From Bdellovibrionales bacterium (GTDB lineage Bacteria > Bdellovibrionota > Bdellovibrionia > Bdellovibrionales > UBA1609), in contig JAIBAM010000028.1 in the NCBI GenBank assembly GCA_019695175.1, positions 1-32,615 of the forward strand: a stretch of DNA of 32,615 bases. Reading direction: 5' to 3'. Of this stretch, positions 17,665 through 26,489 are shown piece after piece (position 1 is the first letter of the stretch; every line of letters starts with the position of its first letter). Both the position numbers and the translations under genes were made by a program. Under the pieces are notes generated by a model that was not told the origin of the DNA, made no database searches, and saw only the letters and a list, made by a program, of their open reading frames with translations.

Positions 17665-17700
17665 ATGTCATATTAAGAATCATTCTTTGGAATATGACGT
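17665..17700. promoter_or_regulatory. Nested dyad in the lon-ndk divergent promoter region
   Basis: GTCATATT (17667-17674) and AATATGAC (17691-17698) form an 8-bp perfect inverted repeat, extended to 10 bp by one G-T and one A-T pair. Inside it is AAGAAT-C-ATTCTT (17675-17687), a second perfect dyad. It lies about 80 bp from lon and 130 bp from ndk, with no T-run on either side, so an operator is likelier than a terminator. Confidence 0.45.
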
Positions 17701-17831
17701 GGTTTTATCATCTATGTCTATTTTGAGTGAAAATGAATTTTCAGTCAAAGTCCGAATCAGTGGACTAGGACACTGTTTTGAGTCATAAGTTCATAAATAA
17801 CAATAAATAACTCGATTAAATGGGAGATTTT

Positions 17832-18257
17832 ATGGCAGTGGAAATGACTTTTAGCATTATTAAACCTAATGCAGTCAAAAAAAATGCAGTGGGATCTATT
17901 ATTAAAATTTTTGAGGACAAAGGTCTAAAAGTTACGGCCGCAAAAATGGTGCGTTTGAGTCGATCAAAATGTGAGGAGTTCTATGCAGAACATAAAACTC
18001 GTCCTTTTTTTGGTGAGTTAGTTGATTTTATGACTTCAGGTCCTGTGGTCTTGATGTGTTTGAAAGGTGAAAATGCAGTCAGTAAAAACCGTGAAATTAT
18101 GGGCGCAACGGACCCTAAAAAAGCTGAGAAAGGAACGATTCGAGCTCTTTTTGGCGACAATATGGGTGAAAATGCAGTTCACGGTAGCGACAGTCCAGTG
18201 AGCGCAGATCGGGAATTAAAACTCTTTTTTGAATCCAACGAGTTGGTAAATCCCTAA
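17832..18257 (+). CDS. ndk: Nucleoside diphosphate kinase
   Basis: 141 residues, typical for Ndk. I start at ATG 17832 rather than ATG 17820, because GGGAGA lies just before the second ATG. The sequence begins [20 protein letters not shown] and includes the active-site stretch [12 protein letters not shown] with phospho-acceptor H117. It transfers phosphate from ATP to other (deoxy)nucleoside diphosphates in the cytoplasm. All expected residues (K11, Y51, R104, H117) are in place by counting. Followed after 6 nt by the rRNA methyltransferase, probably one transcript. Confidence 0.97.
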   Translation: MAVEMTFSIIKPNAVKKNAVGSIIKIFEDKGLKVTAAKMVRLSRSKCEEFYAEHKTRPFFGELVDFMTSGPVVLMCLKGENAVSKNREIMGATDPKKAEKGTIRALFGDNMGENAVHGSDSPVSADRELKLFFESNELVNP

Positions 18258-18263
18258 GAGTAA

Positions 18264-19430
18264 ATGGGAACACTTCAGTTACTTGTTGGCCAAATAATAA
18301 CCTTGACCATTGAACGGATGGCTTTTGACTCTGACTACGGAGTCGGACGATTCGATGGCAAGGTCATTTTTGTCCCTAGGACTTCTCCCAAAGAAAAAGT
18401 CCGGGTGGTCCTTACCAAGGTTCGTTCCACCTACGCGGTTGGTAAACTAGAACAAATTCTTGAAAAAGGTCCTTATCGAAGGTTACCTCCCTGTCCTGTG
18501 GCCGGTCGCTGTGGTGGGTGTGATTGGCAACATATTAAATATGAGGAACAATTAAAGCAGAAACAGGGGCTGCTTTCTCACATTCTAACACCCTTAAATT
18601 CCTATGGTAAGTTTACACTTTTACCTTTTATTGGAGCCGAAGAAGAGTTTCGTTATCGCAACCGTATTCAACTTCATAGAGAAAAAAACCAGGTTGGATT
18701 TTATGCTCGGGGTTCAAGACAACTCATCCCTGTAAAAGATTGCCTTCTTGCCGAAAAGGTTTTGGTGGAGCACTTTCAAAATATCGAGTTGAGGGCCAAA
18801 GATACAAGTTTACCCTTGCAGGAAAGAGTCGAATTAGCCCGTTTAGTAGATGGTAGTATTTTGAAACAGTTTGGACCGCCAACAGCTGAAACTCGGTTTT
18901 TTGCTCAAGTTAATACCAGGCAAAATGATGTGCTAAAAAATCTCATTTCTGCAAAAATTCAGACAAGCAATCACGATGAAATTATCGACCTGTATTGTGG
19001 GAGTGGGAATATAACGGCTTTACTGCTGCAACTTTGGCCACGGGCCTCTATTACAGGGGTTGACCTTAGTAAAACCTTAATTCAGCAAGCGCAAAAAGAA
19101 TTTAAATCGATTTTATTTGAAAATCTAAAATGGGTTGTGAGTTCAACGGCTCAATATTTAAAAGAAGAACTAGTTGAGATGAAGAAAAAATGTTCTTTGC
19201 TCGTTCTTGACCCTCCTAGAGTGGGTTTGGATAGGGAATCTTGTCATTGGATTGGGGAGTTATCACCAAAAGAAATCATCTATGTGAGTTGCAATCCCAT
19301 GACTCTTGTTAGGGATTTAAAACTCATTTTAGCAAAAGGGAGATTAAGAGTAGATTCTATTCAAGGTGTGGATATGTTTCCACAAACAACACACATGGAG
19401 ATTATAACCATTCTCAAAAATAGGGTGTGA
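18264..19430 (+). CDS. 23S rRNA (uracil-5-)-methyltransferase, RlmD/RlmC family
   Basis: 388 residues. N-terminal TRAM domain (about 8-65, VGQIITLTIERMAFDSDYGV), then a 4Fe-4S cluster motif with C77, C83, C86 and C160, the spacing seen in E. coli RlmD. The SAM domain has IDLYCGSGN (241-249), the LVLDPPRVGLD stretch (313-323), catalytic C343 in YVSCNP, and the general base E379 in TTHMEI. It makes 5-methyluridine in 23S rRNA; TrmA is excluded by the cluster cysteines, but RlmC, RlmD and dual RlmCD cannot be separated here. Forms an operon with ndk. Downstream hairpins at 19508-19567 may end this transcript. Confidence 0.9.
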   Translation: MGTLQLLVGQIITLTIERMAFDSDYGVGRFDGKVIFVPRTSPKEKVRVVLTKVRSTYAVGKLEQILEKGPYRRLPPCPVAGRCGGCDWQHIKYEEQLKQKQGLLSHILTPLNSYGKFTLLPFIGAEEEFRYRNRIQLHREKNQVGFYARGSRQLIPVKDCLLAEKVLVEHFQNIELRAKDTSLPLQERVELARLVDGSILKQFGPPTAETRFFAQVNTRQNDVLKNLISAKIQTSNHDEIIDLYCGSGNITALLLQLWPRASITGVDLSKTLIQQAQKEFKSILFENLKWVVSSTAQYLKEELVEMKKKCSLLVLDPPRVGLDRESCHWIGELSPKEIIYVSCNPMTLVRDLKLILAKGRLRVDSIQGVDMFPQTTHMEIITILKNRV

Positions 19431-19507
19431 TTGAAAGCTTTTTTGTTTCAGATGAAGTTCAAATGCAAAGTGCAATAGCAACAGGGACTGGTTCACACCG
19501 CGACATC

Positions 19508-19567
19508 TTCATAGTCAAAATCATCGTCAGACTATGAAAATTTAAAATTTCATAGTACCTTTTTTTT
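19508..19567 (+). terminator. Two mutually exclusive hairpins with a U-tract (terminator or attenuator)
   Basis: TTCATAGTC (19508-19516) pairs perfectly with GACTATGAA (19530-19538). The latter also belongs to ACTATGAAA (19531-19539), which pairs perfectly with TTTCATAGT (19548-19556), and this second stem is followed by eight T (19560-19567). Only one stem can form at a time. The U-tract touches the ATG of the next gene. It may simply end the ndk-methyltransferase transcript or act as an anti-terminator/terminator pair for the next operon. Confidence 0.6.
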
Positions 19568-20329
19568 ATGAAAGTATATTTTTGTATTTCTATTTTATGT
19601 TTATCAACATTGAGTTTTATTAATTGTGCCAGCAAAGGACTGAATGATTCCCAGCGAGCGGCCTATCATTTGCAAATGGGTAATGGTCATTTGCATAAGG
19701 GGAACTATCCCGCGGCACTGGGGGAATTTTTAAAGGCCAATGAGCTGGATCCAGGTAATCCGCTTATTAACAATCAGTTGGGCTTGGCCTATTTTGTTCG
19801 AGGACGTTTGGATTTAGCCGAGCAATACTTTCGTTCAGCCTTGAAAATAAATGAAAAGTTTACTGAGGCTCGTAATAACTTGGGACGAACCCTTATAGAG
19901 GAGAAAAAATACAAGGCGGCCTTGTCAGAACTTAAAATAGCTGCCAGTGATTTAGTCTATGGGACACCTGAAAAAACCTATGCAAACCTGGGCACAGCTT
20001 ATTTCCACTTACAGGACTTTAATAATGCGGAAAAAAATTTTCTCGAAGCTCTTCGTTTGCGAAGAAATAATTGTTCTGTGAATATGTACTATGGTCGTAC
20101 CCTTTATGAAATGGGAGTCTATGAAAAAGCGGCTTTGGCTTTAGATCAAGCGATTGATTTTTGTAAAACCACTAAAATCGAAGAACCCTACTATTTTTCG
20201 GCGCTTACTTATCTTAAGATGGGAAGTAAAGAACAGGCGATTGAAAGGCTCGAACAACAAATTGCCGAGTTCCCAAGCGGACAATATAAAGAAAAATCAC
20301 TGAGTTTACTTAATTTACTTAAGCTGTAA
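19568..20329 (+). CDS. TPR lipoprotein (PilF/Tgl-like)
   Basis: 253 residues. Hydrophobic signal ending in FINC (C20), a weak lipobox but followed by ASKG as in lipoproteins. TPR units start at about 31: AAYHLQMGNGHLHKGNYPAA, NNQLGLAYFVRGRLDLAEQY, ARNNLGRTLIEEKKYKAALS, YANLGTAYFHLQDFNNAEKN, NMYYGRTLYEMGVYEKAALA. This arrangement is like PilF/Tgl pilotins that help assemble the type IV pilus secretin, though such TPR lipoproteins have other roles too. No Shine-Dalgarno sequence is visible because the U8 tract of the hairpin leader abuts the ATG. No later start keeps the signal. First gene of a three-gene operon with the RodZ-like and PHP-like genes. Confidence 0.78.
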   Translation: MKVYFCISILCLSTLSFINCASKGLNDSQRAAYHLQMGNGHLHKGNYPAALGEFLKANELDPGNPLINNQLGLAYFVRGRLDLAEQYFRSALKINEKFTEARNNLGRTLIEEKKYKAALSELKIAASDLVYGTPEKTYANLGTAYFHLQDFNNAEKNFLEALRLRRNNCSVNMYYGRTLYEMGVYEKAALALDQAIDFCKTTKIEEPYYFSALTYLKMGSKEQAIERLEQQIAEFPSGQYKEKSLSLLNLLKL

Positions 20330-20358
20330 TTTTCGACCAGATCAAATAAGGAAAAATT

Positions 20359-21651
20359 ATGAAAGAGACTGGACAACTTCTAAAAAATCGTCGCGAAGAA
20401 TTAAAGGTTTCCATTGCAGAAGTCTCCATTTCTACAAAAATCACACCTCGAATGCTCCAAGCTATAGAGAATGGAGAGATGACTCGTCTTCCGGCTCGAA
20501 CTTTTTTGCGGGGTTTTGTAAAGTCCTATGCACTTTTTTTGAAAATGAATGTGGAAACTACTTTAGAAAAGTTCAATTTAGAAATGGATGCGCTTTTGCC
20601 GCAACCCGTTTTTCCAGCACGGGATATTGAAAGCTCTTCAGAAGGTGGTGTGAAAAGTCTGATGCCTTCAGAAGATGGTCGAAGTCCAGAGGGATCCCAT
20701 GATCGAACTCAATCTGGTGTGAGAAGTGAAAGTCCCTCTACTAAGATAACCCCGCCCCTTTGGGAACGGAACCCCACAAAATTACAAAAAGTTTTTTTTG
20801 TTTGTGGTTTTTTGGGTCTTTTTATATCAATTTTTTTTGTTTATAAGATGGTGCAAAAATACGAAAGAGAGGGGTATGTGGAAAAGGAGTTGGTCACGGA
20901 TCCAACAGCTCTTCCCAAAGGGTCCACGCCAACCCTTGAAGCTCAAAGCAATTCGACTCTTGAAAGTAAAGAGAGTTTACAAAAAACACATGATTCTGAT
21001 TTGAAGTCTGCCCTGAAGGAAGAGCAAGAACTTCCAGCTAAACCCACAGCCAAGCCTACAGCTCCTTTGGTTGTTGAATCCAAACCTCAAACAATCACAG
21101 ATCCTGCCACTTCTCAGACAAACTCTTTGGAAAAAAATAGAGATCAAAATATTAAAACACCTCCGCATGTGAATACTCAACCCGTAAAGACTTCAGAACC
21201 GAGTCAGCCATCCGAGAGAAACCAACTTGAGAAAACTCAACTTGAGAAAGCTCCACTCGAGAGAAATCAAATAGTGAAGACTCAACCACAGAAGATTCAA
21301 CCGCAAGAGATTAAGGCACCAGCTTCAGTTCTAGAAGCTAAAACCTCATCATCACCGTCGTCTTCAATCAAATCACCTGAGGTTAAGTTGGAGAATGCAA
21401 AAAAGGAAAATGAAAAAAAAACCAATGAAATTATTGTGGAGGCTTTAGATAAAGTAAATTTGGTATTTAAATTGGAAAATGGTCAAGAGCGACGGGTTTC
21501 TTTGCTTCATGATCAAGTCCATACCCTAAAGGCTGTTGGTAAAGTTATTATCGAAATAAGTGATGGCGGAGCGGTGAATATTGTATACAACGGTCGTGAT
21601 ATAGGAGTTCCAGGGGAGCTAAAGCAACCTAAAAAAATGACGCTTCAATAA
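20359..21651 (+). CDS. RodZ-like membrane protein with N-terminal HTH
   Basis: 430 residues. N-terminal HTH of the RodZ type (about 3-70: TGQLLKNRREELKVSIAEVS, ITPRMLQAIENGEMTRLPAR, TFLRGFVKSYALFL), a low-complexity stretch, one membrane helix (about 144-164), a long Ser/Pro/Gln/Lys-rich periplasmic linker (about 175-345) with a 15-bp tandem repeat, and a C-terminal beta domain (about 365-430) ending GRDIGVPGELKQP, like DUF4115 of RodZ. RodZ links MreB to the wall-building machinery. There are no mre genes in the window, so a true RodZ role is unproven. SD AAGGAAA before the ATG, 29 nt after the TPR lipoprotein. Confidence 0.85.
   Translation: MKETGQLLKNRREELKVSIAEVSISTKITPRMLQAIENGEMTRLPARTFLRGFVKSYALFLKMNVETTLEKFNLEMDALLPQPVFPARDIESSSEGGVKSLMPSEDGRSPEGSHDRTQSGVRSESPSTKITPPLWERNPTKLQKVFFVCGFLGLFISIFFVYKMVQKYEREGYVEKELVTDPTALPKGSTPTLEAQSNSTLESKESLQKTHDSDLKSALKEEQELPAKPTAKPTAPLVVESKPQTITDPATSQTNSLEKNRDQNIKTPPHVNTQPVKTSEPSQPSERNQLEKTQLEKAPLERNQIVKTQPQKIQPQEIKAPASVLEAKTSSSPSSSIKSPEVKLENAKKENEKKTNEIIVEALDKVNLVFKLENGQERRVSLLHDQVHTLKAVGKVIIEISDGGAVNIVYNGRDIGVPGELKQPKKMTLQ
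21208..21312 (+). repeat. 15-bp tandem repeat in the RodZ-like linker (7 imperfect units)
   Basis: Seven imperfect 15-bp units encode five-residue repeats: PSERN, QLEKT, QLEKA, PLERN, QIVKT, QPQKI, QPQEI. The pattern is in frame, so unit gain or loss would only change linker length. Units 2 and 3 differ by two bases or fewer, showing recent duplication. Confidence 0.75.
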
Positions 21652-21675
21652 GTGTCCAAAAGCTTTGAGTTATAG

Positions 21676-22887
21676 ATGACTTTATTGAGATTTTTGACAG
21701 TGATTGGACTCTCCTATTTGCTCTATGGTTTGTATTTGAGTCATTATAATGTAAAAATTGTTGCGAATGATTTGGTCAATAAAGAGATCATAGGTCCCTA
21801 TGATTATAAGGGAATTGTGAATGTGCATGGTTTGCATTTGGAAGGTTCCAACCCCTTAAATGATATTGTGGAAGCAGGACAAGAGGCTGGACTGGACTTT
21901 TTGTTTTTCAATGAATTAAATGATTTTAGTTTGTTAGGTAAAAAAAATGAGGGATATTTTGGCCGACTTCTCGTGCTCTATGATGGGGAGTATAGTTATC
22001 TAAATTCAAGACTTTTAAATCTAGGTGCCACCGCCACAAGAGAAATTTCTGGTCCGGGTCAAGCGCAAGTATTTTTTTCGGATATGTTGAGTCAAACGCA
22101 CCGAAATATAAATCAAGGTATTTTTGTTCTGGCCCATCCTTTTAAGCCAAAATACAGTTGGATTGGTGAGTACCCTGTTGGACTCGATGGGATTGAAATT
22201 ATTAATTTAAAGTCAGCTTGGCAAAACGGTTGGTTGAAGTCGCGCTGGTCCTTTCTTTGGTCTATGATTATTTTTCCTTTTAACGAACAACTGTCTTTAT
22301 TGAGGCTATTTACTGATCCTATTGATGAAGTGCAATTATGGGATGAGCTCAATATTAAAAGAAAAACCCTTGGTATTGCAGGGGTTGATTCTGGAACTAT
22401 TTTGCATTTTGGACAAACATTTTCTTTTCATTTTCCTTCTTATAAAACTTTATTTAGTTTAGTGAGCAATCATATTTTACTCAATTCCGAACTAACTGGG
22501 GATCTTGTTGCCGACCGAAAAAAAATTATTAATGCTTTAGCTCTAGGTCAGTTCTATTTTTCCTTGGACATTTTAGGAAATCCAAAAGGTTTCAATGCAC
22601 GAATTCTCAGTGAAAAAGGGGAGTCTTTTTCATTGGGATCTGAATTGACTTGGCGTAGAGGGTTGCAGTTAGAAATTCATCTGAGTCAAAAACCCCAAGT
22701 GCCTTTTGAAGTGGAGGTCTACAAGGATGGGGAAAAAATATTTCAAACCAATGCCACTGAAACAAAAACTCCAATTCCAAGTCCTGGGGTATATAGAGTT
22801 AAAGTGAGGGTAATACCAAATTTACCATTTCCTAAGGGAAAAAAATGGAAGCCTTGGATTTTTACCAACCCATTCTATGTCAGGTAA
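21676..22887 (+). CDS. PHP-fold-like membrane-anchored protein with altered metal-binding motifs
   Basis: 403 residues. One N-terminal membrane segment (about 5-22). Residues 45-82 (GIVNVHGLHLEGSNPLNDIV then EAGQEAGLDFLFFNELN) align by eye with the start of PHP domains, where the family has H-x-H and T-D-H-N. Here the histidines are H51 and H54 and the later motif is FFNELN, so two usual metal ligands are gone. Other PHP landmarks remain: LAHPFKP (H154) and GIAGVDSG (D238) followed by H244. The C-terminal part (about 300-403) looks like a beta domain. Either a PHP hydrolase with a rearranged metal site or an inactive one. Co-transcribed with the RodZ-like gene (24 nt upstream). Substrate unknown. 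Confidence 0.7.
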   Translation: MTLLRFLTVIGLSYLLYGLYLSHYNVKIVANDLVNKEIIGPYDYKGIVNVHGLHLEGSNPLNDIVEAGQEAGLDFLFFNELNDFSLLGKKNEGYFGRLLVLYDGEYSYLNSRLLNLGATATREISGPGQAQVFFSDMLSQTHRNINQGIFVLAHPFKPKYSWIGEYPVGLDGIEIINLKSAWQNGWLKSRWSFLWSMIIFPFNEQLSLLRLFTDPIDEVQLWDELNIKRKTLGIAGVDSGTILHFGQTFSFHFPSYKTLFSLVSNHILLNSELTGDLVADRKKIINALALGQFYFSLDILGNPKGFNARILSEKGESFSLGSELTWRRGLQLEIHLSQKPQVPFEVEVYKDGEKIFQTNATETKTPIPSPGVYRVKVRVIPNLPFPKGKKWKPWIFTNPFYVR

Positions 22888-22910
22888 AAATTCACGCGGA
22901 CTTTTGAGAG

Positions 22911-24623
22911 TTATGAAATTCCCTTCGGAATGGCACTGAGAAGCTTTTTAGTGTAGTCGTGTTGGGGATTTTCATAAATACTAATAGCGTCGTTATACTC
23001 AACCACTTTTCCGTTATACATGACGGCGATGTCATCGGAGATAAATTTAACCACGGCAAGGTCATGGGAAATAAAAACATAGGTTAAATTAAATTCGTCC
23101 TGAAGATCAAAAAGTAAATTTAAAATTTGTGCTTGTATGGAAACATCAAGTGCCGAAACAGATTCATCGCAGATAATAAATTCGGGGCGAACGGCTAAAG
23201 CACGTGCGATACAAACCCTTTGCCTTTGCCCACCTGAAAATTCATGGGGATAGCGATTTAACATACTTGCTTCCAACCCAACCTTTTTCATGAGGGAAGC
23301 AGCTATATCAGACCTTTCCTTTTTATTTTTTCCAATATTGTGAATATACATTGGTTCTGCAATGGCAGCCCCAATGGTCATTCTGGGATTAAGCGAAGCA
23401 TAAGGGTCTTGAAAAATAATTTGCATCTTTCGACGCATCCCTCTCATGGACTCTCGATCCAAACTGGTAATGTTAGTTCCATTGTAAAGAATAGAACCTT
23501 CAGAGGGCTCGACAAGACGTAAAATGGTTCGTCCTAAAGTGGTTTTTCCGCAACCAGACTCTCCAACTAGCCCTAAAGTTCTTCCCCGTCTTACTTTAAG
23601 GGTCACATCGTCGACAGCCTTCACATAGCTCTGAGTTCCGCCTAAAAAACCCTTTTTTAAGGGGAAATATTTTTTGAGATTTTTAATTTCTAGGACAACA
23701 GGATTTTGCTCATCACTGGAAACGCGGTTGGTTTTTTTTTGTTTGAGTTGACTCATGTCATAGGGTTTTTCTTTTCCATCCTCACTCATAAAATCACTGA
23801 CAACGGGAAGTCGATTTGGATTTCGATCCAAAGAGGGCCGACATGCTAAAAGCCCTTTGGTGTAGGGGTGTTGGGGTTTGGAAAAGATATTTGTAGCGGG
23901 CCCTTTCTCGACGATGTTTCCTTTGTACATGACTACCACTTCGTCAGCGATATCTCCAATCACTCCCAAATCATGGGTAATGAAAAGCATGCTCATTTTG
24001 TATTTTTCTTTTAAGTTGGCTAGCAACTCAAGAATTTGTTTTTGTATAGTCACATCTAGGGCCGTTGTTGGCTCGTCGGCAATGAGTAATTCGGGTTCGC
24101 ACGCGATTGCCATTGCAATCATAACTCGTTGTCTTTGTCCTCCACTCATTTCATGGGGATAAGATTTAATTCTTTCTGCAGGTTTTGGAATGCCAACTTG
24201 ATTTAATAAATCAATGGATTTTTCCCAGGCTGCTTTTTTACTTAATTTTTGATGAAGAATGAGAGTTTCACTAATTTGATCACCTACTGTAAAAACCGGA
24301 TTTAAACTGGTCATAGGTTCTTGGAAAATCATGGAAATTCGATTTCCCCTTACCTTTCGCATTTCAGCTTCAGGCAAGGTCAATAAATTCTTTTGATCGA
24401 ACAAAATTTTTCCATTAGTGATTTTTCCAGGAGGACTTGCGATCAGTCTCATGATGGCAAGGGAGGTGATACTTTTCCCAGATCCAGATTCACCAACCAG
24501 TCCTACTGTTTTTCCTTTAGGGATGGAAAAAGAAATATTTTTAGCCGCATGGACCAACCCTTCATCCGTTTTAAATTCAACCGCCAAGTTTTCAATTTCA
24601 ATTAAGTTTGGGTTGGAATTCAT
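22911..24623 (-). CDS. Fused peptide ABC-transporter ATPase (DppD-DppF/OppD-OppF type)
   Basis: 570 residues containing two full ATPase domains. Domain 1: Walker A GESGSGKS (44-51), signature SGGQRQRV (160-167), Walker B LLIADEP (179-185), ending with [14 protein letters not shown], characteristic of the OppD/DppD C-terminal segment. Domain 2: Walker A GESGCGKT (354-361), then a second SGGQRQRV and a Walker B FIICDES. Such fusions occur in YejF and GsiA-like importers. It powers the inner-membrane permeases encoded upstream (10 nt gap). Last gene of the operon. ATG preceded by GAGGT. A charged linker (about 285-305, [10 protein letters not shown]) joins the two domains. Confidence 0.95.
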   Translation of the reverse strand: MNSNPNLIEIENLAVEFKTDEGLVHAAKNISFSIPKGKTVGLVGESGSGKSITSLAIMRLIASPPGKITNGKILFDQKNLLTLPEAEMRKVRGNRISMIFQEPMTSLNPVFTVGDQISETLILHQKLSKKAAWEKSIDLLNQVGIPKPAERIKSYPHEMSGGQRQRVMIAMAIACEPELLIADEPTTALDVTIQKQILELLANLKEKYKMSMLFITHDLGVIGDIADEVVVMYKGNIVEKGPATNIFSKPQHPYTKGLLACRPSLDRNPNRLPVVSDFMSEDGKEKPYDMSQLKQKKTNRVSSDEQNPVVLEIKNLKKYFPLKKGFLGGTQSYVKAVDDVTLKVRRGRTLGLVGESGCGKTTLGRTILRLVEPSEGSILYNGTNITSLDRESMRGMRRKMQIIFQDPYASLNPRMTIGAAIAEPMYIHNIGKNKKERSDIAASLMKKVGLEASMLNRYPHEFSGGQRQRVCIARALAVRPEFIICDESVSALDVSIQAQILNLLFDLQDEFNLTYVFISHDLAVVKFISDDIAVMYNGKVVEYNDAISIYENPQHDYTKKLLSAIPKGIS

Positions 24624-24633
24624 TGAAGTAACC

Positions 24634-25545
24634 TCATTTATTTTTTAATTTAGGATCAAGGGCATCCCGTAGAGCATCGTTGAAGAGTATTAAAGATAAA
24701 ACTAAAAAAAACATAAATCCAGTGGCGCCAGCAAGTCCCCACCAAACTTGTCGGGAGAGTTCAAGCTTGGCATCGCTAATCATCATACCCCAAGAAGGAA
24801 CACCAGGTTCAACCCCCAACCCTAAATAACTTAACATGACTTCACTCATAATTGCAGTCACTACACCTAAGCTGAAATTGATCAAAACAAGATGGGAAAC
24901 ATTGGGAAGTATATGGATAAATATTCGTCGTAGATGGGAAGCCCCTAAGCTCACAGCACTTTGTACATATTCCCGATCTCTGTGCTTCATAAACTCGGCC
25001 CGCATGACGCGACAGTGATTCACCCAAAAAGTTAAACCAATAACCAAACAAATTGTATTTAACCCTGACCCAATCACCATTGAAAAGGCGATGACAAGCA
25101 AGATGTAGGGGACTGTATCAATGGTTGTATAAAACCAAACAATGGCTTCGTCCATTTTTCCCCCAAAGTAACCGGCAAGGGCACCCAGAACAGTTCCAAT
25201 CACCATGGATAGACCCGTTCCCGCAAAACCAACGGTTAGCGAAGTAACCGTCCCATGGGCGGCACGAGCTAAAACATCTCTACCGAACAAATCTGTTCCG
25301 AGCCAATGTTCCCAACTGGGGCTTTGGTAGGCAATTTCGTTATTGACCAAATCAAAGTTGGAAAAAATAATTCCCAGTTTACTTAACGCTGCCAGAATTA
25401 AATAAAAAACTATAACTACAAAACTAACCATAGCCACTTTATCTTTGGCGAGTCTGTGTAAAGCATCTTGCCAAAGAGATCGTCCTTTTTGTTCAGAGGA
25501 CTTTTCTTGCCAGGGCAGCGGTGAGGATAAAGATATTTCTTTCAT
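24634..25545 (-). CDS. oppC: Peptide ABC-transporter permease, OppC/DppC type
   Basis: 303 residues with an N-terminal cytoplasmic tail and membrane helix (about 40-62), the OppC_N feature [19 protein letters not shown] (about 96-114), and the conserved cytoplasmic EAA loop ([20 protein letters not shown], about 194-213) that contacts the ATPase. Further membrane helices follow. Together with the OppB-type partner it forms the channel for oligopeptides. Lies 7 nt downstream of oppB. opp versus dpp cannot be decided from sequence alone. Confidence 0.92.
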   Translation of the reverse strand: MKEISLSSPLPWQEKSSEQKGRSLWQDALHRLAKDKVAMVSFVVIVFYLILAALSKLGIIFSNFDLVNNEIAYQSPSWEHWLGTDLFGRDVLARAAHGTVTSLTVGFAGTGLSMVIGTVLGALAGYFGGKMDEAIVWFYTTIDTVPYILLVIAFSMVIGSGLNTICLVIGLTFWVNHCRVMRAEFMKHRDREYVQSAVSLGASHLRRIFIHILPNVSHLVLINFSLGVVTAIMSEVMLSYLGLGVEPGVPSWGMMISDAKLELSRQVWWGLAGATGFMFFLVLSLILFNDALRDALDPKLKNK

Positions 25546-25552
25546 ATTTGAT

Positions 25553-26488
25553 TTACCTTAGCTGAATTTTTGGATCAACTACCGCATAGAGAACATCAGA
25601 AATCAACTGGAAGATCATATACAATACAGCACTCAGAAACGTCATAGCTTTTATCACAGGGAAGTCTGCATTTTGAATGGCAAGAACAACAAGACCTCCG
25701 ATTCCAGGTATACCAAAAAAAGACTCTAACAATAAGGAACCTAAAATAAGGAAAGGCATTTCTTGCACCACACGAGTAATAATGGGAATCATGGCGTTGC
25801 GAAGAACGTGTTTAAATAAAATTCCGGACTCATTAAGTCCTTTAGCTCGTGCAGTTCGAACATAGTCATGATAAATTTCATCTAAAAATACAGTTCTAAA
25901 GAACAAAATATTGGAGCCAAGGCTCAGAAGAACAAAAATAACAATGGGCAAACCTAAAAATTCCCAACGTCCTGCCCAGCTCGGGTCCCAACCCGAAATC
26001 GGAAAAATATCCCACTTATAAGCCAATACGTATTGTCCCCAAAGAATGTAAACTAAACTGGAGAGGCTGAGCATGGCGAGACAAGTTATTTTTGTCACAC
26101 GGTCAAAAAGAGAATCTCTCCATCTTGCGAGAAGAAGAGCTAGGGAAATGGTCAATACTTCTGCAATTAAAAAAGCGGGTAAAGTTAAAGAAAGTGAAGG
26201 TCCAACCCCTTGAGTAAACATGGTCCAAATATTTTGTCGTGAAGACCAGCTTCGACCAAAATCTAGAGTGAAAATTTGGTGGAGAAACTGAAAGTATTGC
26301 ACGTACAAGGGACGATTGAGTCCTAAGCTTTGACGAATGAGTTCAATTTGCTCAGGGGTGGCGTGTTTTCCGGCTGCAAGTACAGCAGGATCGCCACCTA
26401 CCACATGAAACAAAGTAAATGTCAGCAGAGTGACGCCAAAAAGAATAGGAACCATATAGATGGTGCGACGGAATATATATTTAAACAT
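25553..26488 (-). CDS. oppB: Peptide ABC-transporter permease, OppB/DppB type
   Basis: 311 residues starting MFKYIFRRTIYMVPILFGVT, the typical OppB N-terminus (one membrane helix after basic residues). The family motif DPAVLAAGKHATPEQIELIR, QSLGLNRPLYVQYFQFL, and the EAA loop DYVRTARAKGLNESGILFKH are present, with LLLESFFGIPGIGGL near the C-terminus. Six membrane helices expected. The gene starts 1 nt after the stop of the binding-protein gene, implying translational coupling. Confidence 0.93.
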   Translation of the reverse strand: MFKYIFRRTIYMVPILFGVTLLTFTLFHVVGGDPAVLAAGKHATPEQIELIRQSLGLNRPLYVQYFQFLHQIFTLDFGRSWSSRQNIWTMFTQGVGPSLSLTLPAFLIAEVLTISLALLLARWRDSLFDRVTKITCLAMLSLSSLVYILWGQYVLAYKWDIFPISGWDPSWAGRWEFLGLPIVIFVLLSLGSNILFFRTVFLDEIYHDYVRTARAKGLNESGILFKHVLRNAMIPIITRVVQEMPFLILGSLLLESFFGIPGIGGLVVLAIQNADFPVIKAMTFLSAVLYMIFQLISDVLYAVVDPKIQLR

Positions 26489-26489
26489 A

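Noticed and set aside
17820-17831. Upstream ATG of ndk
   Set aside because: GGGAGA between the two ATGs is the ribosome binding site for the second, and the second gives the standard Ndk N-terminus.
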